Below are positions 32,801 to 43,401 of a stretch of DNA of 43,813 nucleotides, piece by piece (the first letter of the stretch is position 1; the number at the start of each line of letters is the position of its first letter). The stretch is from Condylostoma magnum (Eukaryota > Ciliophora > Heterotrichea > Heterotrichida > Condylostomatidae). The stretch covers positions 12,988-56,800 of the forward strand of contig CAKKTI010000088.1 of the NCBI GenBank assembly GCA_920105805.1, written 5' to 3'. The notes beneath the pieces are model-generated. The model saw nothing but the letters and a program-made list of their open reading frames with translations. It was not told the DNA's origin and searched no databases. The position numbers and the translations under genes were made by a program.

Positions 32801-35478
32801 CATCCATCTCCATTTGCCCAGTTTCCGTCATCACAATCTTCGGATGATGATTTATTACCATTTCCACATGATAAGCTGCATATTGATTTTCCAAACTAAT
32901 CTTCAGTACATGCGTATCCATCTTCAATTAAACAATTTTCATCACATCCATCTCCATTTGCCCAGTTTCCGTCATCACAATCTTCGGATTAAGGGTAAAC
33001 AACGCCATCGCCACATAGTAAAGTGCATTCAGACAATGCATTATTTTCAATACATTCATATCCATCCTCAATAAAGCAAAATGAATCGCATCCATCGCCA
33101 TCTGCTGTATTACCATCGTCACACTCCTCACCCCCCTCCTTTTTTTCATTCCCACATAGTAAAGTGCATTCAGACAATGCATTATTTTCAATACATTCAT
33201 ATCCATCCTCAATAAAGCAAGATGAATCACAGCCATCGCCATCTGTCGTATTGCCATCGTCACACTCTTCACCTCCCTCCTTGTTCTCATTCCCACATAA
33301 TAAAGTACATGAAGACAATGCATTATTTTCAGTACAGTCATATCCATCCTCAATATAGCAAAATGAATCACATCCATCGCCATCTGCTATATTACCATCG
33401 TCACATTGATATTATTCTAAATGAATACCATCTCCACATATTTCTGTGCAATTCATAGTAATAATTGATAGCTCAGTTTAACTAATATCATTTAAGAGTA
33501 TTTTAGGTTGTGAACTATTTGTGAAGCCTTAGATATCATCACATACAGGACATGGATTAATTTATAATTAGCAATCACAATCACTTTGATTAACTGTATA
33601 TAATCCTTCCTAGCATTAAATGCATTCTCCATTGTAGTCACATCACTCACAGTCTATACAACTAGTGCAAGCTTCATTAAGCTTATACTCCTTTGCAGCA
33701 CATTCTGATAAACTTTCTATACCTATAGTTGTATCAGAATTAAAGATCTCACTATCATATATATATTCTAAGTAATATAAATACCCTTTAAAGCTTTTAC
33801 CGAGTTTTAAATTAGAGTCATATCCTATTCTATGAGACACTATCTAATCTGCCTTAAAAACATTATTGATGAATATAGTATTATCAACTATTTCACTATC
33901 AGACTCAGAATCATAAATTACTATGACTTCTATATCAACTCAAGTATTTTATTATACCTAATGTAGCATTCAATTAACTCTATCATAATCATTGAGCATA
34001 ATTAAGCTTAGTGCGTAATTTTCCCCTACAAGGTCTACTATTTAAATATTTAGTAATACTCTATCACTAGATATTTATAAGAAAAATCCAGGCCCAGAAA
34101 AATAAACCCAGAATTTATATCCAAACGCAAATCCTGGATTCAAAGGTTCACCATTAAATTTTATATCAATAAAATCATCGTCATTATTAAAGTGAAGCCC
34201 TCTTGAATCAACAAATTTTACACCATTTAAGGATAGATAAGGAGTAGCCATAGTTTAATCTTTAAACTCATAATAAAACTCAAATGTTTCGTCAAAATTG
34301 GCGCATGTTTCGTTTTAATAAGGCAGATTTGTGATTGGACAATACTTTTAGCAGTATTCTATCTAGTAATCATAGTAATCTGATGGGCTAAAGCAACTTA
34401 TGCAATTAGCTGGTAGTTTATAGCTTTATGGTAGATCATTTATTTACTCTGTACTGCAATCAGGGATAAAATTGTTTAAACTAACAGATTTGAATTTGAA
34501 ATAGCTAAATGTAGCTTTTAATATAGTTAGCCAAGTTATTGTAGCTGGCAGTTTTACTTGAAATCCCGTCACTTGTAAGTTTTAGAACTGTTATGTTGCA
34601 ACCTAGCTATTGATATCTATTTCAATTTTAGTTTAATCTATAATAGTTAAATAGAAATAGTATTCTTGATCATTTTATCCTTAAATCTGTAATATTTTTG
34701 CGCTTGTAGTTGTCTCTTCTACAAATATTACTGAATTATTATCAATTCTAGCTTCAATTGAGATTCCAAAGGATGAGTCATCATTAGAAAGAGTAATACC
34801 AAACAGATATTCAGCACTTGTCACAGTACCTATTGCAAAGTTAATGTTGATACTACATTATAATTGTTAACTGATAAAACTTTTACAATCTCCAGTTTAA
34901 AAGGTTGATAGAGTAGTTGCAATATTCTGTAATTATATTGCTTAAGTATCGATGAGACTAAATACACCCTGCAGCTTGTTGTTGTAAGTTATATACTGAG
35001 TATTATATATTAAATGATCATCACTGATTGAATTTTCATCATACAATGCTCATTGTATTCCAACTCCGTAAAAACTTTTACCTGATTAAATATTTGCAAA
35101 TACTCCTACTCCATCTTTTTCCCTGATGACTCCTGACTATATAATTTTTTCCTGTCCGGACATTACGTTGGACTGGTAGATGTACATAAATCATTCGTCA
35201 TGTTGCACCTCACTGAAATTCCCCGATAATTTCAATAGTCCAACTTCAGATGGATTACCCATGAAGCAATAATTTGTAATGCAGGAATTATTGTACAGTT
35301 TAATTCAAATCGAAACTTTTATGAATGATTATAACTCAATTAGTATAGAATGAAATTATCCTGTACTTTAGTCATTTTTTGTATTCGGAGACGATACTTA
35401 TTCAGTGCTTTGAAGTAGAAACCCATGTGATATGCTTAAAGCACAAAGGAGTAAGATTAGGTGAGAAATCTACGTCAT
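29816..35478 (-). CDS. Giant cysteine-rich surface protein: LamG-like domains, DUF4215 repeats, polytopic C-terminus
   Basis: About 1835 aa after collapsing 155 bp of gap artefact; the frame is then continuous. ATG 35478-35476 opens a signal peptide (SHLILLLCALSISHG). Concanavalin/LamG-like sheets lie at ~30-400 and ~410-570 (GFAFGYKFWVYFSG, FKGYLYYLEYIYD). A Cys-rich linker and an array of at least eight DUF4215 repeats (xxCDDGNxxxGDGCxxxC) follow from ~676. Further Cys-rich modules (CTCPRGYYINQ) and one more DUF4215 copy come next, then a domain before about seven membrane spans in the last ~330 residues and a short tail. Ciliates carry families of such proteins; they are probably surface adhesion or sensory receptors. 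The stop is taken as TAG 29818-29816; TAA and TGA follow within nine codons. Confidence 0.88.
32160..33455 (-). repeat. DUF4215 (Myxo-type cysteine-rich) repeat array
   Basis: The CDDGN...GDGC motif recurs at least eight times. The C-terminal five or more units are spaced exactly 144 bp (48 aa) and are nearly identical in DNA (units starting near 32972, 32828, 32684, 32529, 32385 and 32241). The N-terminal three are more diverged, about 138-150 bp apart. True copy number is hidden by the 100-N gap. A separate copy lies near 31460. Plus-strand His- and Ser-rich open frames here are antisense shadows. Confidence 0.9.
32587..32686. other. 100-N assembly gap inside the repeat array
   Basis: Exactly 100 N, flanked by the same 55-bp sequence (32532-32586 and 32687-32741). 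Merging the overlap removes 155 bp and gives a perfect 144-bp periodicity and an unbroken frame. The assembler may still have lost whole repeat units here. Confidence 0.9.
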
Positions 35479-35552
35479 TTTTTATTATTATACACAGAAG
35501 AAGGGCAATTGGGTAAAGATTAAGCATAGATTTAAATGTATTATAATGATTT

Positions 35553-36194
35553 TTATAAGGAGGTTTTTTGAGTATTACTACGTAGGGAAAAGTTATAACA
35601 TTCGTCAAATTTTTTATAATCAATTCCAGATATTTGAGTTAAATTGTTAATGCATTCTAAATGTTTAAAATCGTAAACATTTTGCTTTTTACAACTTGTA
35701 AATTAGAAAACCCTACTTACAGTATTAAAATCAAATATGAACAATTTCGATTGTAGGCTTATTTGTGCATAATCTTGTTTTAGATTATAGTAAAACCTTT
35801 ATCCAGAGGATTGAAATACAGCCGAACGATCATTATGCCATTTTTCTTCCTAATTTATACAGGATAGGTCAGCATAGGTAGCTGTATAACTTTTGTAAAG
35901 TATTATTAAGCATGGTAAAGGAGTATTGGAATTACTTATTTCTCACTCTTACTGCAATAATAGATTTAATGTACAAAAATGTTGAAATACAATTTGTACT
36001 ATAAGAATGAGCGTAATAGGTAGCTTCTTTACTTTAATTTTTAAAGTTTTAGAGTATATTAATTACAAAATATTATTAATTGACTATATATTCTATGAAG
36101 CTTATATCAAAGATAATTGACATATTGAAGCTACTTAAAATGCTGTTTTGAATTACCCTCTGAATATAATTTTACAAGGTGTTTTATTATTCAT
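35553..36194 (-). CDS. Possible small secreted or membrane protein
   Basis: ATG 36194-36192 to TAA 35555-35553 gives 213 codons. The second half looks like true protein: KSYTATYADLSCINQEEKWH, SGQRFYYNLKQDYAQISL, FIFDFNTVSRVFQFTSC and NVYDFKHLECINNL, with five or so Cys and aromatic-rich strands. A hydrophobic stretch (LPCLIIL) just before it could be a signal or anchor, so the real start may lie closer or be reached through an intron. If the TAA codons at the end are read as Gln, the frame runs to a TGA that overlaps the ATG of the downstream giant gene (ATGA). No family is recognised. Confidence 0.4.
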
Positions 36195-36358
36195 ATATTG
36201 CAGCTATTCATGACTTTATGCATACGAAATAAACTACTATAGAATTAAGTAATAATGTGTCACTTAAATTTATAATAAGTGTATAAATTAGTCTTTATAA
36301 TATACATTAGAAGGAAGTTTAAAAGTAAACATTGATAATATTTTAGTATAATACTGTA

Positions 36359-36790
36359 TTAATTAATAAAATTAGACATTCGCTTTCTTATTTTTAATCC
36401 ATAGCCAAAAGCCTAGCCTTGAAAAGGTTGAGTAGGATTTTTCTGAATCACCGATTAACTAAATGATTATTTTACATATTTTAAAGGTTTCTTATGTAAT
36501 TTTGGAAGAGAATTATGTTTTTTCAAAGTAAAATTTTATACATGAATATCACTTTTGCATGTTTCATGTATCCTACTTTAGGGTAAATAAGATACTTTAA
36601 CTCTTTTATTAATTCTTTATAACCCATGAGTTTATTAAATCTTTGAAAACACCTTGTAAAACTTTGTTTCCTTTGTAATATATCTATCATTATGGCTAAG
36701 TATTCTATTAGCTAGAGATTGAAATTAATTAGTTCTTAACCTTTTGCCTAATTTCGAAGGAATTAATAGTTATCTCTCTTTTTATTACAT
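36359..36790 (-). CDS. Small basic protein, 143 aa
   Basis: ATG 36790-36788, followed by two TAA-coded Gln, to TAA 36361-36359. Strongly basic and protein-like throughout: SKLGKRLRTNQFQSLANRIL, ITKETKFYKVFSKIQQTHGL, KKHNSLPKLHKKPLKYVK, and an aromatic/Gly end NPTQPFQGQAFGYGLKIRKR. No domain is recognised. It lies 108 bp downstream of the M1-like gene on the same strand. Two other frames here are open but less protein-like. Confidence 0.55.
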
Positions 36791-36898
36791 TATTTAATTA
36801 TGAAAATTGGAGTATTAAAGATGAAATATGTAACTGTGTTGGAAATTGATTAAAATAGCAGCTTTTAGTATAAAATTTTACTACCTAACTCCTGTTTA

Positions 36899-39229
36899 TT
36901 ACTTAGCTAGCACTTTTCTCAACATAAATATTTCTGTATAAAACTTACTGAATTCAATTAGCTATTCTAAGTACTAAGAGCCTTCTTTCTTTATTAAGCT
37001 AAGCTTTTTGATGTCCTCTTCCTCTGCTTAAAATATCTGAATTAAATAGAATAAGATGTAATCACAATGCCTTGAGTTTTATATTCTCTGCATATTTTCT
37101 ATAATATAACTTAGTGAGATATTGTGAGATAATCCCTTTACAAAACTGCCAGAAGGACAAATATCTTCTTATAAAATCTAATTAATTGTGGATTCACTTT
37201 GATTGTATTTTGAAATTCCTTAAACATAATCCAGTATTTTCTTATATTACCTGCATACTAATTTCTATTGATTGTTGATAACTCCAAGAGCCTTATCATT
37301 AAAAACAGCAGAGCTTTTAGCCCAGATAAACTAATGCTCTAGGTTCAATAATTTTCCTTGCAATTATTACGAAGATTCCTTGGAATGGATAAAATACAGA
37401 CTGGTCTTAAAATCAATTTATAGAACTCTTTCTAAAGCAATACTATACATCATTTCTCTTTATTACCCAGAAATAAAATATAATAATTTCCTGCTTAGTT
37501 TTCCAATTAATTTCCTAATACATTTATTTTACTCTTATTATAAAGATTCAATAACTGCATGCAAAAAGTAGACAGCTGGATAATCTCCGAATACAATTGA
37601 TGTGAATAAGCTTAATCATAAGGACGCTCTCTCTGTATCATTAGTTAATTTATTAATCTGTTATATACTTTTAAGTTGATCAGTATTAAGGATTACAATG
37701 CAATTAGACTAGAAGTTAGAATTTGGTAGGAACACATTATCTAAATTAAGCATCGATGCTTAAGCAATTTATATCTAGCTTTGAGACTTGAAATCTACAA
37801 TAATGGATTTCTAGCTTTCTAATTAGTATTTGTATAAGGTGCATTGTAGTTTTAGGTATTTGATAGCATTTTTGATCTGAAATAATTTTAATCTGGTTTG
37901 AATTTAATCGTTTACTGAAGCTTATACCTCTACAATCGGTATCAAAGGCTGATTTAGTTATGCTAGAACCTCTTATTCGTCTAATTTTTAACTGTTTGCT
38001 ACCCACGTTGCTAGTTTTTTTATATCTACTAATGAGCTTTCCTGTAGAAATAGTTTAAGATCTCCAATAAAATAGTCTGAACTCCATTGCTATTGTAGGT
38101 TTTCGAGTATAAAATCACATCTTTCTAGAAAATCCACTTATATCATAGATTATTTCATCAGATATTTTAGTTTTTTATACATAAAGTCAATAGTAACTTA
38201 ATTATAGTAGTCAGTATTATATTTACGTAATTTTGAAAGTGCCATGATATGACTGCTTCCATATAAAATCCATTAATCATTTCATGTGCTTGCTCTACTT
38301 TTAAGCATGATTTTACTTAATTGTACTTTCTTTATTAGATTATATACTAAGTCTTATTTTCTAGTACTTTTGTATTTGAAAGCAATACCTTACCCTGCTT
38401 ATATATTAGCATAAGGATTTATTATCACAATGCAATCTAATTTTTAAAGGATTTCCTGCATAATCATATAGTGCTTTTATTAAACTTGCATGTGCTTCAT
38501 AGTGATTATTTTATCATCGGTATCTAAATCTCCAGCAACTAAAAACAAGCTATTTAATGAGATATCACTCACTTACACATTCATACTTTCCACTTTATCT
38601 ATACTTACCTAATTATGCAGAATTCCATTAACCTAATTAATAAAATTAACTTTCATATCTAATTTAGCTAATAAATCAGGCTGATTGAAACACGGTATTA
38701 CCATAGGATCAGATAACTCATTATGAAACCAATATATAAGCTCAGATCCTTTGTCATTTCGTTTAGCTAGACCCCTCTTATTGTACTATCCCTAATAATT
38801 GATTTCTATTATATTAGCTCCATTATCTAATCCTACCAGAGTAATTGTGTTTTCATACTGTATAGGAACTTATGATATTCCGTTTACTCTAAAATAGTCA
38901 ATTTACTTAACATCGCAATCTAGCCATACTGGAATAGAATTATCTTCTATATTAAAAGAAATCACTAATTTACCTTCAAATGAAGATTTATGGAGATCCA
39001 GTTCTATTTTGTATACAATATTGCTTATATTTTACTTTCTAGCCTTAAATTATTTTTTCATTGATTTATCCCAAAATATTAACTTTTCCTGTGCTTTTAT
39101 GGGCTGAGAGCTGTAAAATCTTGATTTAGTTATCTAATAAACTCCGATACCTATAGCTGCCACAGATAAAGCAATAAAATACTTAGATTTTAATCCAGAT
39201 ATCAATGACTCCTTCCAAGTTTTTGACAT
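36899..39229 (-). CDS. M1 aminopeptidase-like protein lacking the zinc site (pseudo-peptidase)
   Basis: 776 aa from ATG 39229-39227 to TAA-TAA 36901-36896. A short cytoplasmic start and one membrane span (YFIALSVAAIGIGVYQI) make it a type II protein. The N-terminal M1 domain is clear: IVYKIELDLHKSSFEGKLVI, VWLDCDV, FRVNGI, IIEINYQGQYNKRGL, IPCFNQPDLLAKLDMKV, and FLVAGDLDTDD. In the catalytic domain STWNDQWILYGSSHIM (W316, a TGA codon) aligns with the conserved WWNDLWLNEGFA, but the zinc ligands are gone. By that alignment HExxH becomes Lys300, Lys301 and Leu304, and the third ligand Glu becomes Tyr323; GAMEN is replaced by an AGQGIAF segment. The fold seems retained, with a helical C-terminal domain. 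It probably binds peptides or partners rather than cutting them. Confidence 0.82.
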
Positions 39230-39412
39230 TTTATAATAAAATTGTTCAAAACTATATAAAAAGTGCAATTGTAAGCCTGATTTTATTAAGTATATTAAAA
39301 AGATTCCTACTCAGTCAGTTATTATGCATATGAATGTGGCATAACGTCTTAGACAGGTCCTTGATTAACCCCACTTAAATTACACCAACCCATTTCCACT
39401 TCTTATATAAAA
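39230..39412. promoter_or_regulatory. Divergent promoter region, 183 bp
   Basis: Spacer between the M1-like gene start (minus) and the voltage-sensor gene start (plus). It must contain both 5' regions. No recognisable element beyond AT-rich tracts next to each start. Confidence 0.4.
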
Positions 39413-39904
39413 ATGGAGAACAATTGTCGCGACTCACTCAAAAGAACATACTATTCTCCTATAACTAAGATTTTCTATATAATCCTAACAGGACTATGCT
39501 GTATTAATCTATGCCTTATAATAGTGTATATAGAAGAAAGCCACAGCCACCCAGGACTGATAACCCTTGCAATTATAGTTCTCAGCTTCTCACTATGCGA
39601 CGTCATAGTAAAAGTCTATATACAGGGATTTGACAGATACATTTAACTTAAATCCAACTAATTTGACTTCAGCATTACAATACTATGCATAGTAGTATTT
39701 CTACTAGTCTAAGTCCTCAAGCCAGCTTACCGAGAAACAGGCGATGTTGTAGAACTTCTTCTCCTAATATGCAGAAACATAACACAACTAATGATGCTAG
39801 TGATGCTGGTAAAAAACCATAAAAGAATAAGAGCACAGTCACTCGACATTGATTTACTAACAATCAACAGGGACGACGATGAAAGCCCAAGACTTGATGT
39901 TTAG
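39413..39904 (+). CDS. Four-helix voltage-sensor-like membrane protein, or N-terminal part of the next gene
   Basis: 163 aa from ATG 39413 to TAG 39902-39904, followed by TAA. Four hydrophobic segments: ITKIFYIILTGLCCINLCLI (S1-like), LITLAIIVLSFSLCDVIVKV with Asp/Lys (S2-like), FDFSITILCIVVFLLVQVL (S3-like, Asp at its start), and VELLLLICRNITQLMMLV followed by KNHKRIR (S4-like, with few regular charges). An acidic tail (RDDDESPRLDV) follows. This arrangement is that of isolated voltage-sensor domains, though the S4 is weak. The next gene begins 69 bp downstream in the same frame, so reading TAG-TAA as Gln-Gln would fuse this domain to the N-terminus of the phosphodiesterase protein. Confidence 0.7.
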
Positions 39905-39973
39905 TAACACATTATACATAAACCTCTCCATTTTACCTAAACATGGCGGTGTCTTTACATAAAAATATTTAAA

Positions 39974-42892
39974 ATGTGGCTTCACCTAGCACTAGTAAAC
40001 ACCGGGGCCTACAGAGTTCCAGGACTATGAAATCATATAAAGCAAAACAACGGTATTTTAAAAACAATGTAACTTATACTCAGTTTCCCAGAAGACTACT
40101 TGCCCACGCATTAACGCCTTAAATGATACTTCAGAATACTCAGATTTATAATAACAGGCCCACTTTTACTCTTAATGGCAGTTTCTATCCTAAACAACTG
40201 ATATGGGACAGAGCCTAACACTCTCTGCCAGCGTCGTGATGAATGTTTAGCGAACTGTGAGGCAGATGTGTTCCCTGAACTTTCATGCGGGGATAAAATT
40301 TCACTTGAAATCGAGTACAACGGGAATCTATACGACGAGTTTTACTTATATAAGAAAAATACCTCAGATGAGTTTGATGATTGTTATGACTATGTAAATG
40401 ATAATTCAGACTTCCCAGATTCAGTGTCTGAAGGCAGGCAGTGGCGAGTGCATACATGCTTTAGAAGCTGTATTGACATAGAGTATGAGGGACAGGACTA
40501 CGAGGACAATTATGATGTGGACTAGAGGTAGTAGTGTGTTGGGGATGAAAGTGATATTTTATGCGTGTTTCCGGAGGATGACTGTGAGATCTTTGAAGCT
40601 GTGGATGAGTTTTGTATTGGAGGGGATATCTGCATATCTATGATTGTCATATGAATATCAATTCTTATTGCTAATACAGGACAGCTGATTATTGAAGCGT
40701 CGATGCTCTATACATTAGATATTACATTTACTCCTACAGAGCTGGAGAAAAAGATGAATAATATGAGAGATGAGGCAAGTTTAGGTAGAGAAGATGCAGC
40801 TGAGCCACCCTGTGAGAAGGTTGTTAAGAAGTGTATGGGAGAAATGATTATGTTTTTTACCTTTTTTGTAGCTGTAATAGTAGTTAGCTTTGCTATGAAT
40901 GAAACTTATAAGTATGGAAGGCCTCCGACTGTGTGGTTTGAGTGGTTTTTGGCGCTAGTGCTTGATTAGATTAAGTGTTTCTTGGTACAACCAGTGCTGT
41001 GGTGGTTGGTGGTTAGAAGATGTGGCAGTCTGTATCCTGGGTTTGAGTATTGGACTGATGAGCAGGTTATATCTGGGGTTAATGATCTCTCCTTTTTAGA
41101 TGATGTGCGAACTAGTACTAATAGATTGCTAGGGCATAAACACGTCAACTTTTTCATTACCGCTACAATTGTGTTTTACAGTGTATTCATCTTACTCAAT
41201 TTGTCAATCGATCCTTATATAGAAAATGATTAAGATGCCCTGGATTTTTTCTATTATACTGATTTAGTATTTTTAGTGTTTTTTGTATTTGAGATTCTGG
41301 TAAGGTTTTTCGCATAGGCGTTTAAGTACTTGTGTGAGCCCTGGAGTTTTATAGATGCTGTGATTGTTATGGTATCTTTCGTGTTTTCTATAATAAGACT
41401 AGAAATTAAAGGTATTGGTGTTCTGAGATTGCTGCGTTTGATTCGTGTGGTCATTGTAATGCGAAGGGTGTCAGAGTAGAAGAAAAATTTGCTTAAAATT
41501 CAAAGCAACAACACAGTTTCTTAAAATGTGCCAAGAGTGTTAGAGCTACTTGAAAACCTACAAAAAGATAAGCTTGTTCCTAGAAACCTAAAACAAGATT
41601 TGGCGTGGGTGGCTGATTTAATACAAAATAAACGTATCTATACATCAGGCATGCTAAACAACGACGATCAGGAAGTGTCAGAAGCTGTGAAATCCTGGAG
41701 ATCTTAAATGAGAGGAGATGATGATGAAATCATGAATTTACCTGTAATGGCAAAAGATCCCAATAGAGAAAGAGTTTTGAGAAGAGCACGCTAGAGTAGT
41801 GCAGATATGAAACTATTCAGTACAGACTACTACGAGGAGATGATCAAAGGACTATTTTTGAACACAATTGAGGGCCGTGAGGCCCTAGAAAAGGACAAAT
41901 ACTAAGAACTTGAAGAATCCCTAGAAAAAGTAGATGAATGGACCTTTGACCTATTCAAATTCTTCAACATAGCAGGAGAATACGCTTTTCCCTTCTTCGG
42001 CTTAAAAATTTTCCTACGCCATGAAATCTTCAAACTCTGTGAGGAATTTAACCCTGACATATTTTACAACTTTCTAACAAATCTCCAAGAAGGTTACGCC
42101 TTTAAGAACCCCTACCACAAAGAAGAGCATATAATAGACACAGTGCAAGCCATGCACTACTTCTTCCGATCTGCCGGCTTTGAGGCTAAACTATCAATTC
42201 ACGACATAATGGTTGGGTTTATAGCAGCATGAATCCATGACTACGAGCACCCTGGCCTGACTAACTAATTCCTTATAAGAACTAAGCACCCCAAGGCAGT
42301 GCGTTACTCAGATATATCGCCTTTAGAGAACCACCATGTAGCAGCGGCCTACAAATTGATGCTGTCGAGCCCAGACCTGAACATATTCGAGTACATGGAC
42401 CCCCAGCAGTACGAAATAACACGCAGAATGCTGATAAGCATGGTTATACAAACAGACCTCTCATACCACTTCGACCTGAGCACCAGCACGTAAGCACGAC
42501 TACTAGGAGAGACCTTCCCAGCCGACACCTTTGAAGAGCACTTACTCTTCCTTACATTCACCCTGCACTGCGCAGATATAAGCAAACCTGCCCGCCCACT
42601 CTCCACTTACTTGAAATGGATGGAATGGATGACTGAGGAGTTCTTTCTATAGGGAGATATGGAAGGGGAGCTAGGAATTCCGAAATCCAGCTTCATGGAC
42701 AGGGAAAACACCAATAGAGACAGAGTGCAGTTCACGTATATAGAGTACATTGTAAAGGACTCCATAGTCCTGCTCAACATACTGAGCCCTGAGGAGTACG
42801 TAGGGGTGATCGAGAAGGATTTGGTATAAAACGGTCTAAATCTGAACAGAAAGACCCTCCAGAAGCGGTTAGAAGGTGACCCTAAGATCTGA
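39974..42892 (+). CDS. Voltage-sensor / class I cyclic-nucleotide phosphodiesterase fusion
   Basis: 972 aa from ATG 39974 to TGA 42890-42892 (then TAG TAA TAA). TM1 (~52-70) is followed by an acidic Cys-rich external loop (~75-215), three more spans (~215-345; WFEWFLALVLDQIKCFLVQP recalls polycystin-type helices), then a voltage sensor. The sensor has S1 ~390-412, S2 with E440 and R444, S3 with FIDAVIVMVSF (D461), and S4 with R485, R488, R491, R497 and R498. A ~170-residue linker leads to a PDEase_I domain (~650-960). Its metal and substrate motifs are intact: NPYHKEEH, HDYEHPGLTNQFLI (755-768), ENHHVAAAY, MVIQTDLSYHFD, LHCADISKPARP and the RVQFTYIEYIV glutamine. W753 beside the HD motif is TGA. 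It should hydrolyse cAMP or cGMP at the membrane, possibly under control of voltage. Confidence 0.9.
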
Positions 42893-42929
42893 TAGTAATA
42901 AGTTTTAACATATTTTCCATTAAATTATC

Positions 42930-43385
42930 ATGGGCCGCATGTATACCCCAGGCAAAGGAATAGCCTCCTCTTCAATTCCTTACAAAAGAACACCCCCAAG
43001 CTGGCTCAAAGTGACACCGCAGGAAGTGGCCGAGCATATAGTGAAACTGGCGAGGAAGGGAATGTACCCCTCACAGATTGGAGTTTTACTCAGAGACACT
43101 GCCGGAATCCCACAGGTCAAATCTGTCACCGGGTCAAAGATACTGAGGATATTGAAGAAAAACGGTATTGCTCCAGAAATACCAGAGGATCTTTATAATT
43201 TAATTAAGAAGGCTGTGGCTGTGAGGAAGCATTTGGAAAAATTCAGAAAGGATAAGGATTCTAAGTATAGGTTGATTTTAATTGAGTCAAGAATACATAG
43301 ATTGGCCAGGTATTATAGAAAGGCTAAGAAGTTGCCAGCTAATTTCAAGTATACTCCTGCCTCTGCTGCTACTTTGGTTAGTTAG
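42930..43385 (+). CDS. RPS13: 40S ribosomal protein uS15 (RPS13)
   Basis: 151 aa from ATG 42930, full-length match to eukaryotic uS15: [108 protein letters not shown]. It ends on TAG 43383-43385, followed by TAA. The length equals that of yeast and human, so TAG is a real stop here; reading on would add 22 unrelated residues before TGA. It contains no internal TAA, TAG or TGA and has higher GC, as expected for a highly expressed gene. Component of the small ribosomal subunit. It starts 37 bp after the phosphodiesterase gene. Confidence 0.98.
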   Translation: MGRMYTPGKGIASSSIPYKRTPPSWLKVTPQEVAEHIVKLARKGMYPSQIGVLLRDTAGIPQVKSVTGSKILRILKKNGIAPEIPEDLYNLIKKAVAVRKHLEKFRKDKDSKYRLILIESRIHRLARYYRKAKKLPANFKYTPASAATLVS

Positions 43386-43401
43386 TAATGTTTTAGATTA
43401 A

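Noticed and set aside
32173-33458. Plus-strand His-rich and Ser/Pro-rich open frames
   Set aside because: They are antisense to the DUF4215 repeat array, whose minus-strand translation has the conserved cysteines and CDDGN motif.
35402-35623. Minus-strand 73-codon frame overlapping the giant gene start
   Set aside because: The signal peptide of the giant gene (from ATG 35478) lies in another frame and is clearly better; upstream coding, if any, is in the frame listed at 35553-36194.
42349-42606. Minus-strand 85-codon frame
   Set aside because: Antisense to the catalytic core of the phosphodiesterase.
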